This document shows, piece after piece, positions 16,470 through 25,744 of a stretch of 64,000 nucleotides of DNA (positions are counted from its first letter, which is position 1; each line of letters opens with the position of its first letter). The DNA lies in contig NZ_BCTL01000036.1 in the NCBI RefSeq assembly GCF_001571265.1, positions 20,473 through 84,472 on the forward strand. Direction: 5' to 3'. The stretch is from Cedecea neteri NBRC 105707 = ATCC 33855 (GTDB lineage: Bacteria; Pseudomonadota; Gammaproteobacteria; Enterobacterales; Enterobacteriaceae). Position numbers and translations under genes: made by a program. The notes under the pieces were generated by a model, which made no database searches, was not told the origin of the DNA, and saw only the letters and a program-made list of their open reading frames with translations.

Positions 16470-17018
16470 ATGATGATAAGGAAAATCCTGCTCCTGGCTA
16501 TCCTGGCCGCGGTGAATCCCGTTCAGGCAAAGCGCATTGTGGTAATCCACGGTGGGGAAGTGCATATGCAGGGTGAGCTGGTCAACGGCGCCTGCGCCGT
16601 CGCGCCTGAAAGTCAGGAAATGACCGTGCAAATGGGCCAGTACCCGAGCAACGTTTTTAAAGATGTTGGCAGCTACGCGCCGCCCAGCATCCCTTTTACC
16701 CTTCGGCTGACGGACTGTCGCCCGGAGGTTTATGACCATGTGGGCATCGCGTTTCAGGGGTCTACCCCGGCGGAAGATCCTCTGGTCTTTCTGGCCACGT
16801 CCAGCGTAAGTGGCAATGACGCCAGCAGCGGTATTGGCCTCGCGTTATTCGACCAGCAGCAGCAGTTAATTATTCCCAATAGCGAACCGGCTTCTTATTC
16901 GCAAATAACTACGCAGGAAATGAGTTTTCATTTTACTGCCCGTTATCGTTCGGTTTCTAAGCATATGTCGCCCGGAAATATTCGCTCCGACATTTGGTTC
17001 ACGCTGGTTTATCCCTGA
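16470..17018 (+). CDS. fimI: fimbrial minor subunit FimI
   Basis: The 182-residue protein follows fimA after 75 bases and repeats its layout: signal peptide ending [23 protein letters not shown], second cysteine in LTDCRP and a C-terminal strand IWFTLVYP. This places it as FimI, a minor pilin thought to end rod growth at the membrane. The start at 16470 is preceded by GAGAGGA. It is more diverged from FimA than a duplicate major subunit would be. Confidence 0.88.
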   Translation: MMIRKILLLAILAAVNPVQAKRIVVIHGGEVHMQGELVNGACAVAPESQEMTVQMGQYPSNVFKDVGSYAPPSIPFTLRLTDCRPEVYDHVGIAFQGSTPAEDPLVFLATSSVSGNDASSGIGLALFDQQQQLIIPNSEPASYSQITTQEMSFHFTARYRSVSKHMSPGNIRSDIWFTLVYP

Positions 17019-17062
17019 ACCTCTGCTTCTCCATTCTGGCTATTTTGATGGTACCTGTCGTG

Positions 17063-17758
17063 ATGAACAAATTATATAAAGCCGCTTCGGCACTGATGCT
17101 CTCTTTAATGATGATTGCTTTTAATGCGCAGGCCGCGGGCGGTATTGCCCTGGGGGCCACGCGCGTTATTTATCCGGCCGACGCGAAACAAACTTCGCTG
17201 GCTATCACCAACAGCGATCCGAAAGAACGCTTCCTGGTGAACTCCTGGATCGAGAACGATTTGGGGCAGAAAGAGAAAAGCTTCGTGGTTACGCCGCCGC
17301 TGTTTGTCAGCGAGCCAAAAAGCGAGAACACGCTGCGTATTATCTACGCCGGACCCGCGTTGCCGACGGATCGCGAGTCCATTTTTTGGATGAACGTTAA
17401 GGCGATCCCTTCAGTGGATAAAAACAGCGTGGAGGGCAAAAACGTTCTCCAGCTGGCGGTTCTCTCCCGCATTAAGCTGTTCGTGCGTCCTAAAAATCTG
17501 CAGATGCAGCCGGAAGATGCGCTGAAAGAGATTCGCTTCGCGCGTAACGGTCAGTACCTGAAGATAAGCAACCCTTCGCCTTACTACGTTTCGCTGGTCA
17601 ACCTGAAGATGGGAAGTGAAAAACTGCCTAACACTATGGTGGCACCGAAAAATAGCGTGCAGGTTGCCGTGCCGTCCGGCGTTCAGGGCGCGGTGAGCTT
17701 CCAGACCGTTAACGACTACGGCGCGGTGACCAAAGCACAAGCGGGTGTCATGCAGTAA
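17063..17758 (+). CDS. fimC: periplasmic fimbrial chaperone
   Basis: The 231-residue protein has a signal peptide ending in FNAQA and the PapD-like two-domain immunoglobulin fold: [12 protein letters not shown] with the conserved arginine, [17 protein letters not shown], and [17 protein letters not shown] with the basic residue that anchors subunit C termini. It folds and carries pilins to the usher. The ATG at 17063 fits the signal peptide; upstream starts add a non-family extension. Confidence 0.93.
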   Translation: MNKLYKAASALMLSLMMIAFNAQAAGGIALGATRVIYPADAKQTSLAITNSDPKERFLVNSWIENDLGQKEKSFVVTPPLFVSEPKSENTLRIIYAGPALPTDRESIFWMNVKAIPSVDKNSVEGKNVLQLAVLSRIKLFVRPKNLQMQPEDALKEIRFARNGQYLKISNPSPYYVSLVNLKMGSEKLPNTMVAPKNSVQVAVPSGVQGAVSFQTVNDYGAVTKAQAGVMQ

Positions 17759-17789
17759 CGCCAGGCTGGCAAAGGGAAGCAGGTAAATC

Positions 17790-20384
17790 ATGAAGAGATC
17801 AGTCTCGCGTAAGGTGTTTAGGTTAGCGCCACTGACGGTGACCATTGTGGCCTCACTCTGGCCCGCGTTCGCTGCCGCTGAGAGCTATTTCAACCCGGCA
17901 TTTTTGTCGGACGATACCGCGGCGGTGGCGGATCTGTCTCGTTTCGAAAAAGGCAGCAGTCAGCCGCCGGGCGTTTATCGCGTGGACATCTGGCGCAACG
18001 ATGAATTTGTTGCCACCGAAGACGTGCGTTTTACTGCCACGGAATCGAAAGCCCCTGCTTCTGAAGCCGTGAAGTCCGGCGGGCTGACGGCCTGTCTGGA
18101 CGTTGACTGGCTCAAGCGTCTTGGGCTGAATATGCTGGCGTATCCTGAGCTGGCGAAATATAAATCCGGCGAGTGCGTACCGGTGACAACGGCGGTGCCG
18201 GGCGCTGAAATGAGCTATGACTTTTCGCGTTTGCGGCTTGATATTAGCCTGCCTCAGGCCTCTTTAATCAACAGCGCGCGCGGCTACATCCCTCCGGATC
18301 AGTGGGATGAAGGGATCCCTGCGGCGCTGCTGAACTACACCTTCACCGGCAACCGCGGGACTTACAACGACAGTTATTATCTGAACTTGCAAAGCGGCCT
18401 GAATCTGGGCCCGTGGCGTCTGCGTAACAACGGCGCCTGGAACTATACCAGCGGTGATGGCCACCATCAGAACCAATGGCAGAACATCAGCACCACGCTG
18501 CAGCGCACGATTATTCCGCTCAAGGGCGAACTGGTCATGGGCGACAGCAACACCGGCAGCGATGTGTTCGACAGTCTCGGGTTTCGCGGGGCGCGCCTCT
18601 ACTCTTCTGACAGCATGTATCCGGACAGCCTGCAGGGATACGCGCCCACCGTGCGTGGGATTGCCCGTACCAACGCCAAAATCGTCGTCCGCCAGAATGG
18701 CTATGTGATTTATCAGAGCTACGTCTCCCCGGGCGCGTTTGCCATCAGCGACCTTAACCCGACGTCTTCAAGCGGTGACCTTGAGGTTACGGTAGAAGAG
18801 AAAGACGGTTCTTTGCAGAAATACACCGTGCCTTATTCCACCGTGCCGATGCTGCAGCGTGAAGGCCGGTTTAAATATGACGTGGTGATGGGGGATTTCC
18901 GCAGCGGGAATAATCAGCAGGATAAACCGTTCTTTACCCAGGGCACGCTGATTGCCGGTCTGCCGAACGGCTATACCGCCTATGGCGGGACACAGCTGGC
19001 AGATCGTTATACCGCAGTCGCGTTAGGTGCCGGTAAAAACCTCGGCGACTGGGGGGCTATTTCGCTCGATCTCACCCATGCACGCAGCAAGCTGGCGGAT
19101 GACAGCGAGCATCAGGGGCAGTCGCTGCGCTTCCTGTATGCGAAATCCCTGAGCGATTATGGGACCAACTTCCAGCTGCTTGGCTATCGCTACTCTACGC
19201 GCGGTTTTTACACCCTGGATGACGTGGCTTACCGGAATATGGAAGGCTACCAGTATGAGTGGCAAAACAACGACAGCAACCGGCAGGAGCTGGTGGCGAC
19301 CAGCTATCACAACCTGCGCTACAACAAAAAGGGCCGATTTCAGGTCAACATATCCCAGTCGCTGGGGGATTACGGCTCGGTCTATGTTTCCGGTAGCCAG
19401 CAAACTTACTGGGGAACCGATCAGGACAATACCTGGTATCAACTGGGCTATTCCAGCGGCTGGCGCGGCATCAGCTATTCGCTTTCCTGGTCGTGGAGTA
19501 AGTCGCTCGGCCTGGCAGACACCAACCGGATTGTCGCGTTCAATCTTTCGATTCCGTTTAGCACGCTGCTTGGTCACGGTTATTCGCGCGATACGGCGTT
19601 GGATCGTGCCTATGCCACGATGGCCACAAGCCGCAGCTCTGACGGTAAAAACAGCTGGCAATCCGGGGTCGGCGGCACGCTGCTGGAAGGCCGTAACCTG
19701 AACTACAGCGTGAGTCAGGGGCATACCAGCAATAACGGTTATTCCGGCAGCGCTACCGCCAACTGGCAGGCTACGTACGGCACGCTCGGCCTGGGCTACA
19801 ACTATGACCGCAATCAGCATGACTTTAACTGGCAGACTTCCGGTGGCGTGGTGGGGCATTCAGATGGCGTGACCTTCAGCCAGCCGCTGGGCGACACCAA
19901 CGTGTTAATTAAAGCGCCAGGCGCTTCCGGAGTCAGCGTTGAAAACCAGACCGGCGTGAAAACGGACTGGCGTGGTTATGCCGTCATGCCGTATGCCACG
20001 GTTTACCGCTACAACCGCGTAGCGCTGGACACCAACACGATGGATAACCACACCGATATTGAAAACAACGTCAGCAGCGTGGTGCCGACGGAAGGCGCGC
20101 TGGTTCGCGCCACCTTCGACGCGCGTATTGGCGTGCGCGCCATCATTACCGTTAAACGCGGTGACCGCCCGGTGCCGTTTGGCTCAGTGGTGCGTGAGGT
20201 GCAAAGCGGCGTGACCAGCATGGCTGGCGACGACGGGCAAATCTACCTCAGCGGCCTGCCGTTGAAGGGGAACTTGTTGATCCAATGGGGCGACGGAAAA
20301 GGCTCCCAGTGTCGCGCCAACTACTCCCTGCCGGAAGAGAGCCTGAAGCAGGCTGTCGTCATGGCAACCGCCACCTGTTCATAG
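17790..20384 (+). CDS. fimD: outer-membrane fimbrial usher
   Basis: The 864-residue protein has a signal peptide ending in FAAA, an N-terminal chaperone-binding domain beginning [12 protein letters not shown], a 24-strand barrel region with the plug, and C-terminal domains ending in a cysteine-containing ATATCS. PxxYxV-type usher motifs such as [17 protein letters not shown] occur near residue 265. It is the pore that assembles and secretes the pilus. Length and place agree with FimD of the Salmonella fim operon. Only 31 bases separate it from fimC. Confidence 0.95.
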   Translation: MKRSVSRKVFRLAPLTVTIVASLWPAFAAAESYFNPAFLSDDTAAVADLSRFEKGSSQPPGVYRVDIWRNDEFVATEDVRFTATESKAPASEAVKSGGLTACLDVDWLKRLGLNMLAYPELAKYKSGECVPVTTAVPGAEMSYDFSRLRLDISLPQASLINSARGYIPPDQWDEGIPAALLNYTFTGNRGTYNDSYYLNLQSGLNLGPWRLRNNGAWNYTSGDGHHQNQWQNISTTLQRTIIPLKGELVMGDSNTGSDVFDSLGFRGARLYSSDSMYPDSLQGYAPTVRGIARTNAKIVVRQNGYVIYQSYVSPGAFAISDLNPTSSSGDLEVTVEEKDGSLQKYTVPYSTVPMLQREGRFKYDVVMGDFRSGNNQQDKPFFTQGTLIAGLPNGYTAYGGTQLADRYTAVALGAGKNLGDWGAISLDLTHARSKLADDSEHQGQSLRFLYAKSLSDYGTNFQLLGYRYSTRGFYTLDDVAYRNMEGYQYEWQNNDSNRQELVATSYHNLRYNKKGRFQVNISQSLGDYGSVYVSGSQQTYWGTDQDNTWYQLGYSSGWRGISYSLSWSWSKSLGLADTNRIVAFNLSIPFSTLLGHGYSRDTALDRAYATMATSRSSDGKNSWQSGVGGTLLEGRNLNYSVSQGHTSNNGYSGSATANWQATYGTLGLGYNYDRNQHDFNWQTSGGVVGHSDGVTFSQPLGDTNVLIKAPGASGVSVENQTGVKTDWRGYAVMPYATVYRYNRVALDTNTMDNHTDIENNVSSVVPTEGALVRATFDARIGVRAIITVKRGDRPVPFGSVVREVQSGVTSMAGDDGQIYLSGLPLKGNLLIQWGDGKGSQCRANYSLPEESLKQAVVMATATCS

Positions 20385-20405
20385 CGTGCGGAGAGATTCA
20401 GGAAG

Positions 20406-21416
20406 ATGAAGATGAAACTGAACAACTTGATTACCGGCGGGCTGCTGCTGGCCTGCGCGGGGCCCGCTGCGGCGACGGTTTGCTCGAATGAAAACGGCAT
20501 TCCGACGGATATTGCTTATGATTTATCTGACAAATTTAATAGCAGCAATAACAACGTCGGACAGATCGTTACCCTGTCCGAAAAATCAGGCCTGATTGGC
20601 GTGAATGCGATTTGCCCGAAGGGGACGTCGGGGAATACCACCAAGCGTAGCTACGTGACAGATTTACCCATTCAGGAAGTGGTGGGTAGTTATAAATATC
20701 TGAAAATAAACGATTACCTTAATGGGACAATGAAAATCAACGACAGCTATGCCGGTGATTTTTATCCTCCGGTGAACTACATGCAGATGGGTTCGCACCC
20801 TAACGTGTCGAAAAATAAGCCTTTTGGGGTCACAGATTCGAAACTGGTTTTTCGTCTTAAAGTCACCCGCCGTTTTATCAATATGGTGCCGATTCCACGG
20901 CAGACGATGTTCCGTGTCTACGTGACGACGACCACCGGGGATCCGTTAAGTACGGTGGTTTACACCATCAGCTATAGCGGCAAAGTTGAAGTGCCGCAGA
21001 CCTGTGAAATCAACGCCGGCCAGGTGGTTGAGTTCGACTTCGGCAGTATTGGTGCCTCGCTGTTCAGCCAGGCCGGGGCCGGTAACCGCCCGCAAAGCGT
21101 GACGCCGCAGAGCAAAACCGTCGGCATCAAATGCACCAACATTGACGCTCAGGCTTACCTTACGCTACGCCTTGAGGCCGAGAAGACTAACGGCAATATG
21201 ATGGTGTCCGATAACAGCGATCTTGGCTTTATCGTGGCCAATTCCAGCGGGACGCCGCTGACGCCAAATAACCTGGGCAGCAAAATTAATTTCCAGCTTG
21301 ATGACACGGCGGCGGCCAGGGTGGGGATTCGCGCCTGGCCGGTCAGCGTAACGGGCGTCAAGCCGAAGGAAGGGCCGTTCACCGCCCGTGGCTATCTGCG
21401 TGTTGACTTCGATTAA
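20406..21416 (+). CDS. fimH: FimH-type two-domain tip adhesin
   Basis: The 336-residue protein has a signal peptide ending in AAAT, an N-terminal lectin-like domain starting VCSNENG with a second cysteine in NAICPKG, and a C-terminal pilin domain from about residue 195 (PQTCEINAGQVVEFDFG and GIKCTNID). This is the layout of FimH adhesins, and its place after fimD matches. Receptor specificity cannot be read; mannose is the usual ligand of FimH. Two ATG codons (20406 and 20412) are possible starts; GGAGAG at 20390 favours the first and AGGAAG the second. Confidence 0.85.
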   Translation: MKMKLNNLITGGLLLACAGPAAATVCSNENGIPTDIAYDLSDKFNSSNNNVGQIVTLSEKSGLIGVNAICPKGTSGNTTKRSYVTDLPIQEVVGSYKYLKINDYLNGTMKINDSYAGDFYPPVNYMQMGSHPNVSKNKPFGVTDSKLVFRLKVTRRFINMVPIPRQTMFRVYVTTTTGDPLSTVVYTISYSGKVEVPQTCEINAGQVVEFDFGSIGASLFSQAGAGNRPQSVTPQSKTVGIKCTNIDAQAYLTLRLEAEKTNGNMMVSDNSDLGFIVANSSGTPLTPNNLGSKINFQLDDTAAARVGIRAWPVSVTGVKPKEGPFTARGYLRVDFD

Positions 21417-21426
21417 GGGGACAAGG

Positions 21427-21948
21427 ATGAAAAAATTATCCCTGACCGCGTGGGTGCTGTTTTCAGTGTTGCTGAATCCCACGGTGAAAGCAGCCTCTCC
21501 TCTGGGGGAAATCAACGTTGAGCTACGTGGCAATATTGTGGATTTCACCTGCGTTGTAGAGACGGGCAGCGACAACAAGACCGTGAAACTGGGATCGTGG
21601 CCGACCAAACAGCTGCGCACCGCCGGGAGCACAACTCAGGCAATGCCGTTCAACCTCAAGCTAACCGGCTGCCCGCCGGGCGGCACCGCCTCTATCACCT
21701 TTAACGGAAAGAGTACCGGGACGGGGCTACTGGCGCTTAATGCTGCCAGTACGGCGAAGAATGTGGCCATTGAGCTGATGAATGAGGATAAGTCCCGATT
21801 GTTGCTGAATGATGCCAGTAAAACGATGCCGGTTGATGCTAACGGTGATGTCACGCTGAAATTCTGGGCCAACTATATTGCCACAGCAGATAATGCGGAT
21901 GCCGGGCTGGCTAATGCGGATGCGACGTTTCTGATTAGCTACAATTAA
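21427..21948 (+). CDS. fimF: fimbrial minor tip subunit
   Basis: The 173-residue pilin has a signal peptide ending in VKA, cysteines in VDFTCVVE and LTGCPPG, and the ending ANADATFLISYN. It follows the adhesin by 10 bases, with an AAGGA site before the ATG. The position and length correspond to fimF of the Salmonella fimAICDHF operon, a linker between adhesin and rod. No fimG follows, as in Salmonella. Confidence 0.87.
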   Translation: MKKLSLTAWVLFSVLLNPTVKAASPLGEINVELRGNIVDFTCVVETGSDNKTVKLGSWPTKQLRTAGSTTQAMPFNLKLTGCPPGGTASITFNGKSTGTGLLALNAASTAKNVAIELMNEDKSRLLLNDASKTMPVDANGDVTLKFWANYIATADNADAGLANADATFLISYN

Positions 21949-21973
21949 AAGAGTTTAATGGTTCCAGAAAATA

Positions 21974-21994
21974 ACCGGGAGGAGCGTTCCCGGT
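21974..21994. terminator. hairpin between fimF and fimZ
   Basis: ACCGGGA and TCCCGGT form a seven-base stem between the convergent ends of fimF and fimZ. There is no strong T tract on either strand, so it is a probable but weak terminator. Confidence 0.4.
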
Positions 21995-22022
21995 ATTTCC
22001 GCTTCCTGTGCGTGGGTATCCT

Positions 22023-22655
22023 TTATAGCAGTTCGTGCACCTTGGCATAGTCAATCAGCTCAACGATGGAAGTGAGTCCGAGTTTAGAGAATATATTCGC
22101 TTTATGTGCGCTTATGGTTTTATTGCTAAGCAGAAGTTGCTCGGCAATCTCTTTATTTGATAGCCCATTCGCCAAATAGCGCAGCACTGTCACCTCACGG
22201 TTGGATAACGGCATATCGTCCATTGTCCCCCGACGTGATTTATGACTGCTGATAAAGTGCAGCGTCTCCGAAGGGAAAAAGGAGTAGCCTGACAGCAGCA
22301 TTTCCACCGCGTTAAATATATCTTCCTGTTCCTTACGTTTGCTTACAAAGCCGTTGGCACCGGCCTGAATAGCGCGCCCGGCGTAAAAAGACTCTGATTT
22401 TGATGACAGGAAAAGGATCTTGGTTTTTTCCTGTATTCCTTTGATTCTCTTGAGTAATGTGAAGCCGTCGGTGTTGGGGAGTTCAATATCAAGAATCACC
22501 AGGTCGACGGGATTTGCTCGCATATAGTCGATAACTTCCCGACCATCATCTGTTTTTAAAACAACATTAATATCTTTATTCTTCTGGAGCAGCACTTCTA
22601 TCGACATTCTGACAATAGGGTGTTCGTCCATAATGATTACGGATGCCGGTTTCAT
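22023..22655 (-). CDS. fimZ: fimbrial response regulator FimZ
   Basis: The 210-residue protein is a NarL/LuxR-type response regulator nearly identical in pattern to FimZ: MKPASVIIMDEHPIVRMS at the start, phospho-acceptor aspartate in VDLVILDIELPNTDGF, LFLSSKSESFYAGRAIQAGANGFVSK, and a C-terminal LSNREVTVLRYLANGLSNKEIAEQL helix-turn-helix. FimZ activates fimA in Salmonella and represses flagellar genes there. I chose the start at 22655; a longer frame adds 14 atypical residues. No cognate histidine kinase is nearby, as is usual for FimZ. Confidence 0.94.
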   Translation of the reverse strand: MKPASVIIMDEHPIVRMSIEVLLQKNKDINVVLKTDDGREVIDYMRANPVDLVILDIELPNTDGFTLLKRIKGIQEKTKILFLSSKSESFYAGRAIQAGANGFVSKRKEQEDIFNAVEMLLSGYSFFPSETLHFISSHKSRRGTMDDMPLSNREVTVLRYLANGLSNKEIAEQLLLSNKTISAHKANIFSKLGLTSIVELIDYAKVHELL

Positions 22656-23219
22656 TTTTTTTGCCTCGAGTGTTTGATAAAAACATCGCTTTGACACAGC
22701 GTCAATGGCAGCGAAAGTGATAAACAGTGAGTTGGCGGTTGCCGGTCTTTATGCGGGAACCTCCTTGTTTATATTAATACTTATCCCTTTTTAAATTCGT
22801 TATTCATGGCTGGAGAATGACTGCCTAAATAACTTCACATTTAAACGTTATAAATGCCCTGGCAAATATAAATATGTGATGAGGTGATTATACAGCGCAG
22901 TTTTTGTGGGAAAAGTCTGATGTTCCAGGCGTGCATCTGAGTCAATACGAAATGCTGTCTGGTTAATGGGCCTTTTTCCAAATTGAATTAACTCACCTTA
23001 ATTTTAAGTTAGGTTGGTTTGAAAGACTTTTTATTGCAGAAAAAATGACATTTAGTTCTGATTGTTGTTAATTTGTTTTGGATCAAAAAGTGCTGAATGG
23101 CGGTATAGCGGAAGAATTGCTTCCAGGAATAGTTGTAATTGTTATTATTTTGTTGGTTTTTAACTCAGGCCAAACATAAAAATTAAGTAAATTCTTAAAA
23201 TATCTTACCACTCAGTAGG
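22656..23219. other. AT-rich intergenic region between fimY and fimZ
   Basis: These 564 bases contain no credible gene on either strand. They are strongly A/T-rich and will hold the fimZ promoter. I found no perfect long repeat, tRNA or clear terminator. The length is unusual for a simple promoter region and could hide regulator sites or a small RNA, which cannot be judged by eye. Confidence 0.45.
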
Positions 23220-23972
23220 TTAGTTCGATCGCCAATGTGCGTTATTTGCAACAGAAATTTCATGAAGCAGATGCAGTAGTTTACTGCGCTTATCAAGCGC
23301 CAGTCGGGCCAGCAAAACGTTGAAGCGATAAACGACGTAATGATAGGGTTTCTCCAGAAAAAGAGCGATAGATTTCAATGACTCCCCGCGACTTAGCGCC
23401 AGCAAAATCACCCATTCTCTAATGGAAAAACCGGGTGTGTCGTATCGCGTGGGTAAATCGGTGTCGCTAAAGCTCAGCGCCTGCTTTAGTTTGTCCGGCG
23501 GCAGACGACGCTCTACAAGTTTGCAGTCAACGGCCAGCAGGATAAACCGCATGACTTCAGGTTTTCGTAGTGCGCTAAGCAAGGTGATTTGGGGCTGCGG
23601 CGTGGTGATTATTTGTTGACGAATGGCCTGCAGAACTTCAAACGTCGGTGTCTCCAGACTGTCGAGGTCGATGATCAGACGGGGCACAGAGGAGAGTGCC
23701 TGATGCGCAATAACGTCATCCAGTGAAGAGGAAACCGGAATGTTAAGGTGCTGAAAAAGGTTGCCGGTGATTGCGCTGCTGAGAAAGCTGTCGGCAGAGA
23801 TCAGAATGGCGTCGGGCTTCTTTGGTTTTTGTCCCCCTATCAATTGCTGCTGAAGATATTCAAGACGATCAAAAAAAAGCGGCGCGGTGTAGTTGGCGGG
23901 GTTTAGAAAATAATCAGTCCGACTACGGCGGTGTTTATTTCGCCTCATAGCTGCGCACATAAGCCTCCTCAC
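23220..23972 (-). CDS. fimY: fimbrial regulator FimY
   Basis: The 250-residue protein has a basic N terminus, a central receiver-like region (DAILISADSFLSSAITGNLF, VPRLIIDLDSLE) and a C-terminal LuxR-like helix-turn-helix (SIREWVILLALSRGESLKSIALFL). Its place between fimZ and an EAL gene matches Salmonella fimY, which with FimZ activates the fim operon. Its start overlaps the EAL gene's stop by four bases, so the two are translationally coupled. Assignment rests on context and domain layout together. Confidence 0.82.
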   Translation of the reverse strand: MRRLMCAAMRRNKHRRSRTDYFLNPANYTAPLFFDRLEYLQQQLIGGQKPKKPDAILISADSFLSSAITGNLFQHLNIPVSSSLDDVIAHQALSSVPRLIIDLDSLETPTFEVLQAIRQQIITTPQPQITLLSALRKPEVMRFILLAVDCKLVERRLPPDKLKQALSFSDTDLPTRYDTPGFSIREWVILLALSRGESLKSIALFLEKPYHYVVYRFNVLLARLALDKRSKLLHLLHEISVANNAHWRSN

Positions 23973-24676
23973 AATGACAATGTATCAGAGAGCAGCCTGC
24001 GTTTATGCGGCCATAAATAGCCTTGTCCGAGGCTGGCGCCAGACTGGCGAGCGAGCTCGAGATGTTGCGTGTCTTCGATACCTTCAATGACAACCTGAGG
24101 CGATATATCTGCGCATTGTGCAACCAATTGCCGAAGTGCCCGGCGGTTTTTGCTGAGCGTCCAGAATGCGTGTTTATCAATTTTTACTCCGCCGACATCA
24201 ATGGCGTAGCGGTGGAAGCTTGCAATACAGGTATCGGTAAGGTCATCAAGCCATACCGAAATCTTACGTTGCTGTAACAGCTTAATTCGCTCACACAGGC
24301 GAAGTTGATGCTGCCTGGAGCACATACCAAAATGTGGGGCATCCTGTATCTCAATTGTTATCCATGATTCACAAACATCAAGCAGCCGGGTGAATAGCCG
24401 ATCGTCAATCAGCGCCATAAGGGGAAGGTTAAGGCTGTACCCGCCGGGTTCTGGCAGGGACTTCAGCAGGCTGGCCTGGTGGCAGAAAAGCGCCATGCTG
24501 TCGGAAACCGGCAGATGGGCAAAGAAATCGTCAGCGTCGTTCGACGGCGATAGCTGACTGAGTACTTCGTGAGTAATAACGCGTCCATTAAATAAATTAA
24601 CAATCGGTTCCAGACGGAGGCCGGATATATGCTGGTTACCCGATAATAAAATGTTATCACTAGAAATATTTATCAT
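23969..24676 (-). CDS. EAL-domain c-di-GMP phosphodiesterase of the fim cluster
   Basis: The 235-residue protein is almost only an EAL domain. The signature is EVL at 37-39 rather than EAL, but the residues that bind metal and substrate appear kept: E37, N83, E109, D144-D145, K165, E198 and Q218 (GQGYLWP). The usual DDFGTG loop is DDLTDT. It occupies the position of Salmonella STM0551, reported as a phosphodiesterase that represses fimbriation. It should hydrolyse c-di-GMP if active. Its stop overlaps the fimY start. Confidence 0.87.
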   Translation of the reverse strand: MINISSDNILLSGNQHISGLRLEPIVNLFNGRVITHEVLSQLSPSNDADDFFAHLPVSDSMALFCHQASLLKSLPEPGGYSLNLPLMALIDDRLFTRLLDVCESWITIEIQDAPHFGMCSRQHQLRLCERIKLLQQRKISVWLDDLTDTCIASFHRYAIDVGGVKIDKHAFWTLSKNRRALRQLVAQCADISPQVVIEGIEDTQHLELARQSGASLGQGYLWPHKRRLLSDTLSL

Positions 24677-24928
24677 TATTTTGTCGCTAATTGTGACAAT
24701 TATTACGGAGTTGCTGATCGATCAATGACCTGAGAGAAAGAGGTGGCGTGCTGTCAGCAAATTTGGAGATTATTCTGAGTGTATTCTCTCAGCGCCGCGA
24801 AGGGGTTAATAGCAGGGATGGCTTATTCCAGGTTGCGAAAATTCGCAACCCTGAAGTGTGAAGGGAGTGTTTTTTTAATAATTAAGAGTAATTCCCTGGC
24901 GTAATAAGAAAGTACTTAATAAATGGAT
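24677..24928. other. region between fimW and the EAL gene with a perfect inverted repeat
   Basis: The 252-base gap holds the promoter of the EAL-fimY pair and a perfect inverted repeat GGTTGCGAA-AA-TTCGCAACC at 24831-24850. No T run follows on either strand, so it looks more like a protein-binding site or RNA structure than a terminator. Confidence 0.45.
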
Positions 24929-25531
24929 TCAATCCAGCAAGAAAGGCAAATTAAGCTTGATATAATTCATGAGTTTATATTGGCTCTTGATATTCAGTTT
25001 TTTCATAATCGACAGTCGTTTATCCCGCGCTGCATTTTCATCGATATGCATAATAAAAGCCGCGTCAATCAGCGAATAACCACAGGCCATTAGCTTCAGC
25101 AACTCGCGCTCCTGCATGCTGAAATGCCGTGTTGTGCAGTAGTGGCAAATAGACGTAGGCACGGGCAGCGTGTTTTTTTTGCGGCGTTCAGGATCTACCC
25201 AGGGGGCCAGCTTGAGCCTGACATCTTCGACCTCATCCTCACGGTAGATAGACGGCAGCATATACAGGCAGGGGCGAAACATCAGGTTCTCCTGATCCTG
25301 CTTTTTGCAGATGAGGATCACTCGCTGATGGCGCGTCGTCTGCGGTATTTTGTAGCAGTTGGCCGTTGACCAGTTGTCATCGAGTGCGAAAAAAACCAGA
25401 TCCGCGACATCCTGGTGCGCCAACGGTAGGAAATGATAAGTCTCGCTAAACTGATGGCAGAGCTGCTGGATAATAATTTTAATGCCATTTGCAAAATGGC
25501 TATTTCTTTCACAGATAGCAACGGTAAGCAT
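24929..25531 (-). CDS. fimW: fimbrial regulator FimW
   Basis: The 200-residue protein has an N-terminal receiver-like part and a C-terminal LuxR-type helix-turn-helix (FSMQERELLKLMACGYSLIDAAFIMH, then the KKLNIKSQYKLMNYIKL end). Length and place equal Salmonella FimW (198 residues), a repressor of fim expression that is thought to act through FimZ. It is the last gene of the cluster. The fimU arginine tRNA that lies nearby in Salmonella is not present in the following 210 bases. Confidence 0.82.
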   Translation of the reverse strand: MLTVAICERNSHFANGIKIIIQQLCHQFSETYHFLPLAHQDVADLVFFALDDNWSTANCYKIPQTTRHQRVILICKKQDQENLMFRPCLYMLPSIYREDEVEDVRLKLAPWVDPERRKKNTLPVPTSICHYCTTRHFSMQERELLKLMACGYSLIDAAFIMHIDENAARDKRLSIMKKLNIKSQYKLMNYIKLNLPFLLD

Positions 25532-25686
25532 GCCTTCCTCCGGGCTGGTTGACTATTAAAAAAATGATAGTGAAAAAAACTCGGTTTATGAATGTGTTAC
25601 GACTTAACCCCGCAGGCGTGGAGGATGAATTATTGCCAGGCCATTTCCTGGGAGTAGCAGAAAAAACGGCAAAAAAACGCTTTGGG

Positions 25687-25713
25687 TAAAGTTTTCTGCT
25701 GTTACGCCGATGA
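25687..25713 (+). promoter_or_regulatory. flagellar sigma-28 promoter of tsr
   Basis: TAAA, exactly 15 bases, then GCCGATGA matches the FliA consensus TAAA-N15-GCCGATAA at 11 of 12 positions. It ends 31 bases before the tsr ATG. This ties tsr expression to the flagellar regulon. Confidence 0.87.
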
Positions 25714-25744
25714 TTAAGACTTGTCTTACAGGGAATGAGAAGCA

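Noticed and set aside
19023..19859. 278-codon minus-strand frame inside fimD
   Set aside because: It is fully inside the usher gene on the other strand and shows no domain; a by-product of codon bias.
24831..24850. Terminator reading of the GGTTGCGAA palindrome
   Set aside because: Neither strand has a T run after the stem, so it is listed as a possible operator.
25532..25744. Expected fimU arginine tRNA after fimW
   Set aside because: No cloverleaf-compatible sequence or CCA-type acceptor end was found between fimW and tsr.
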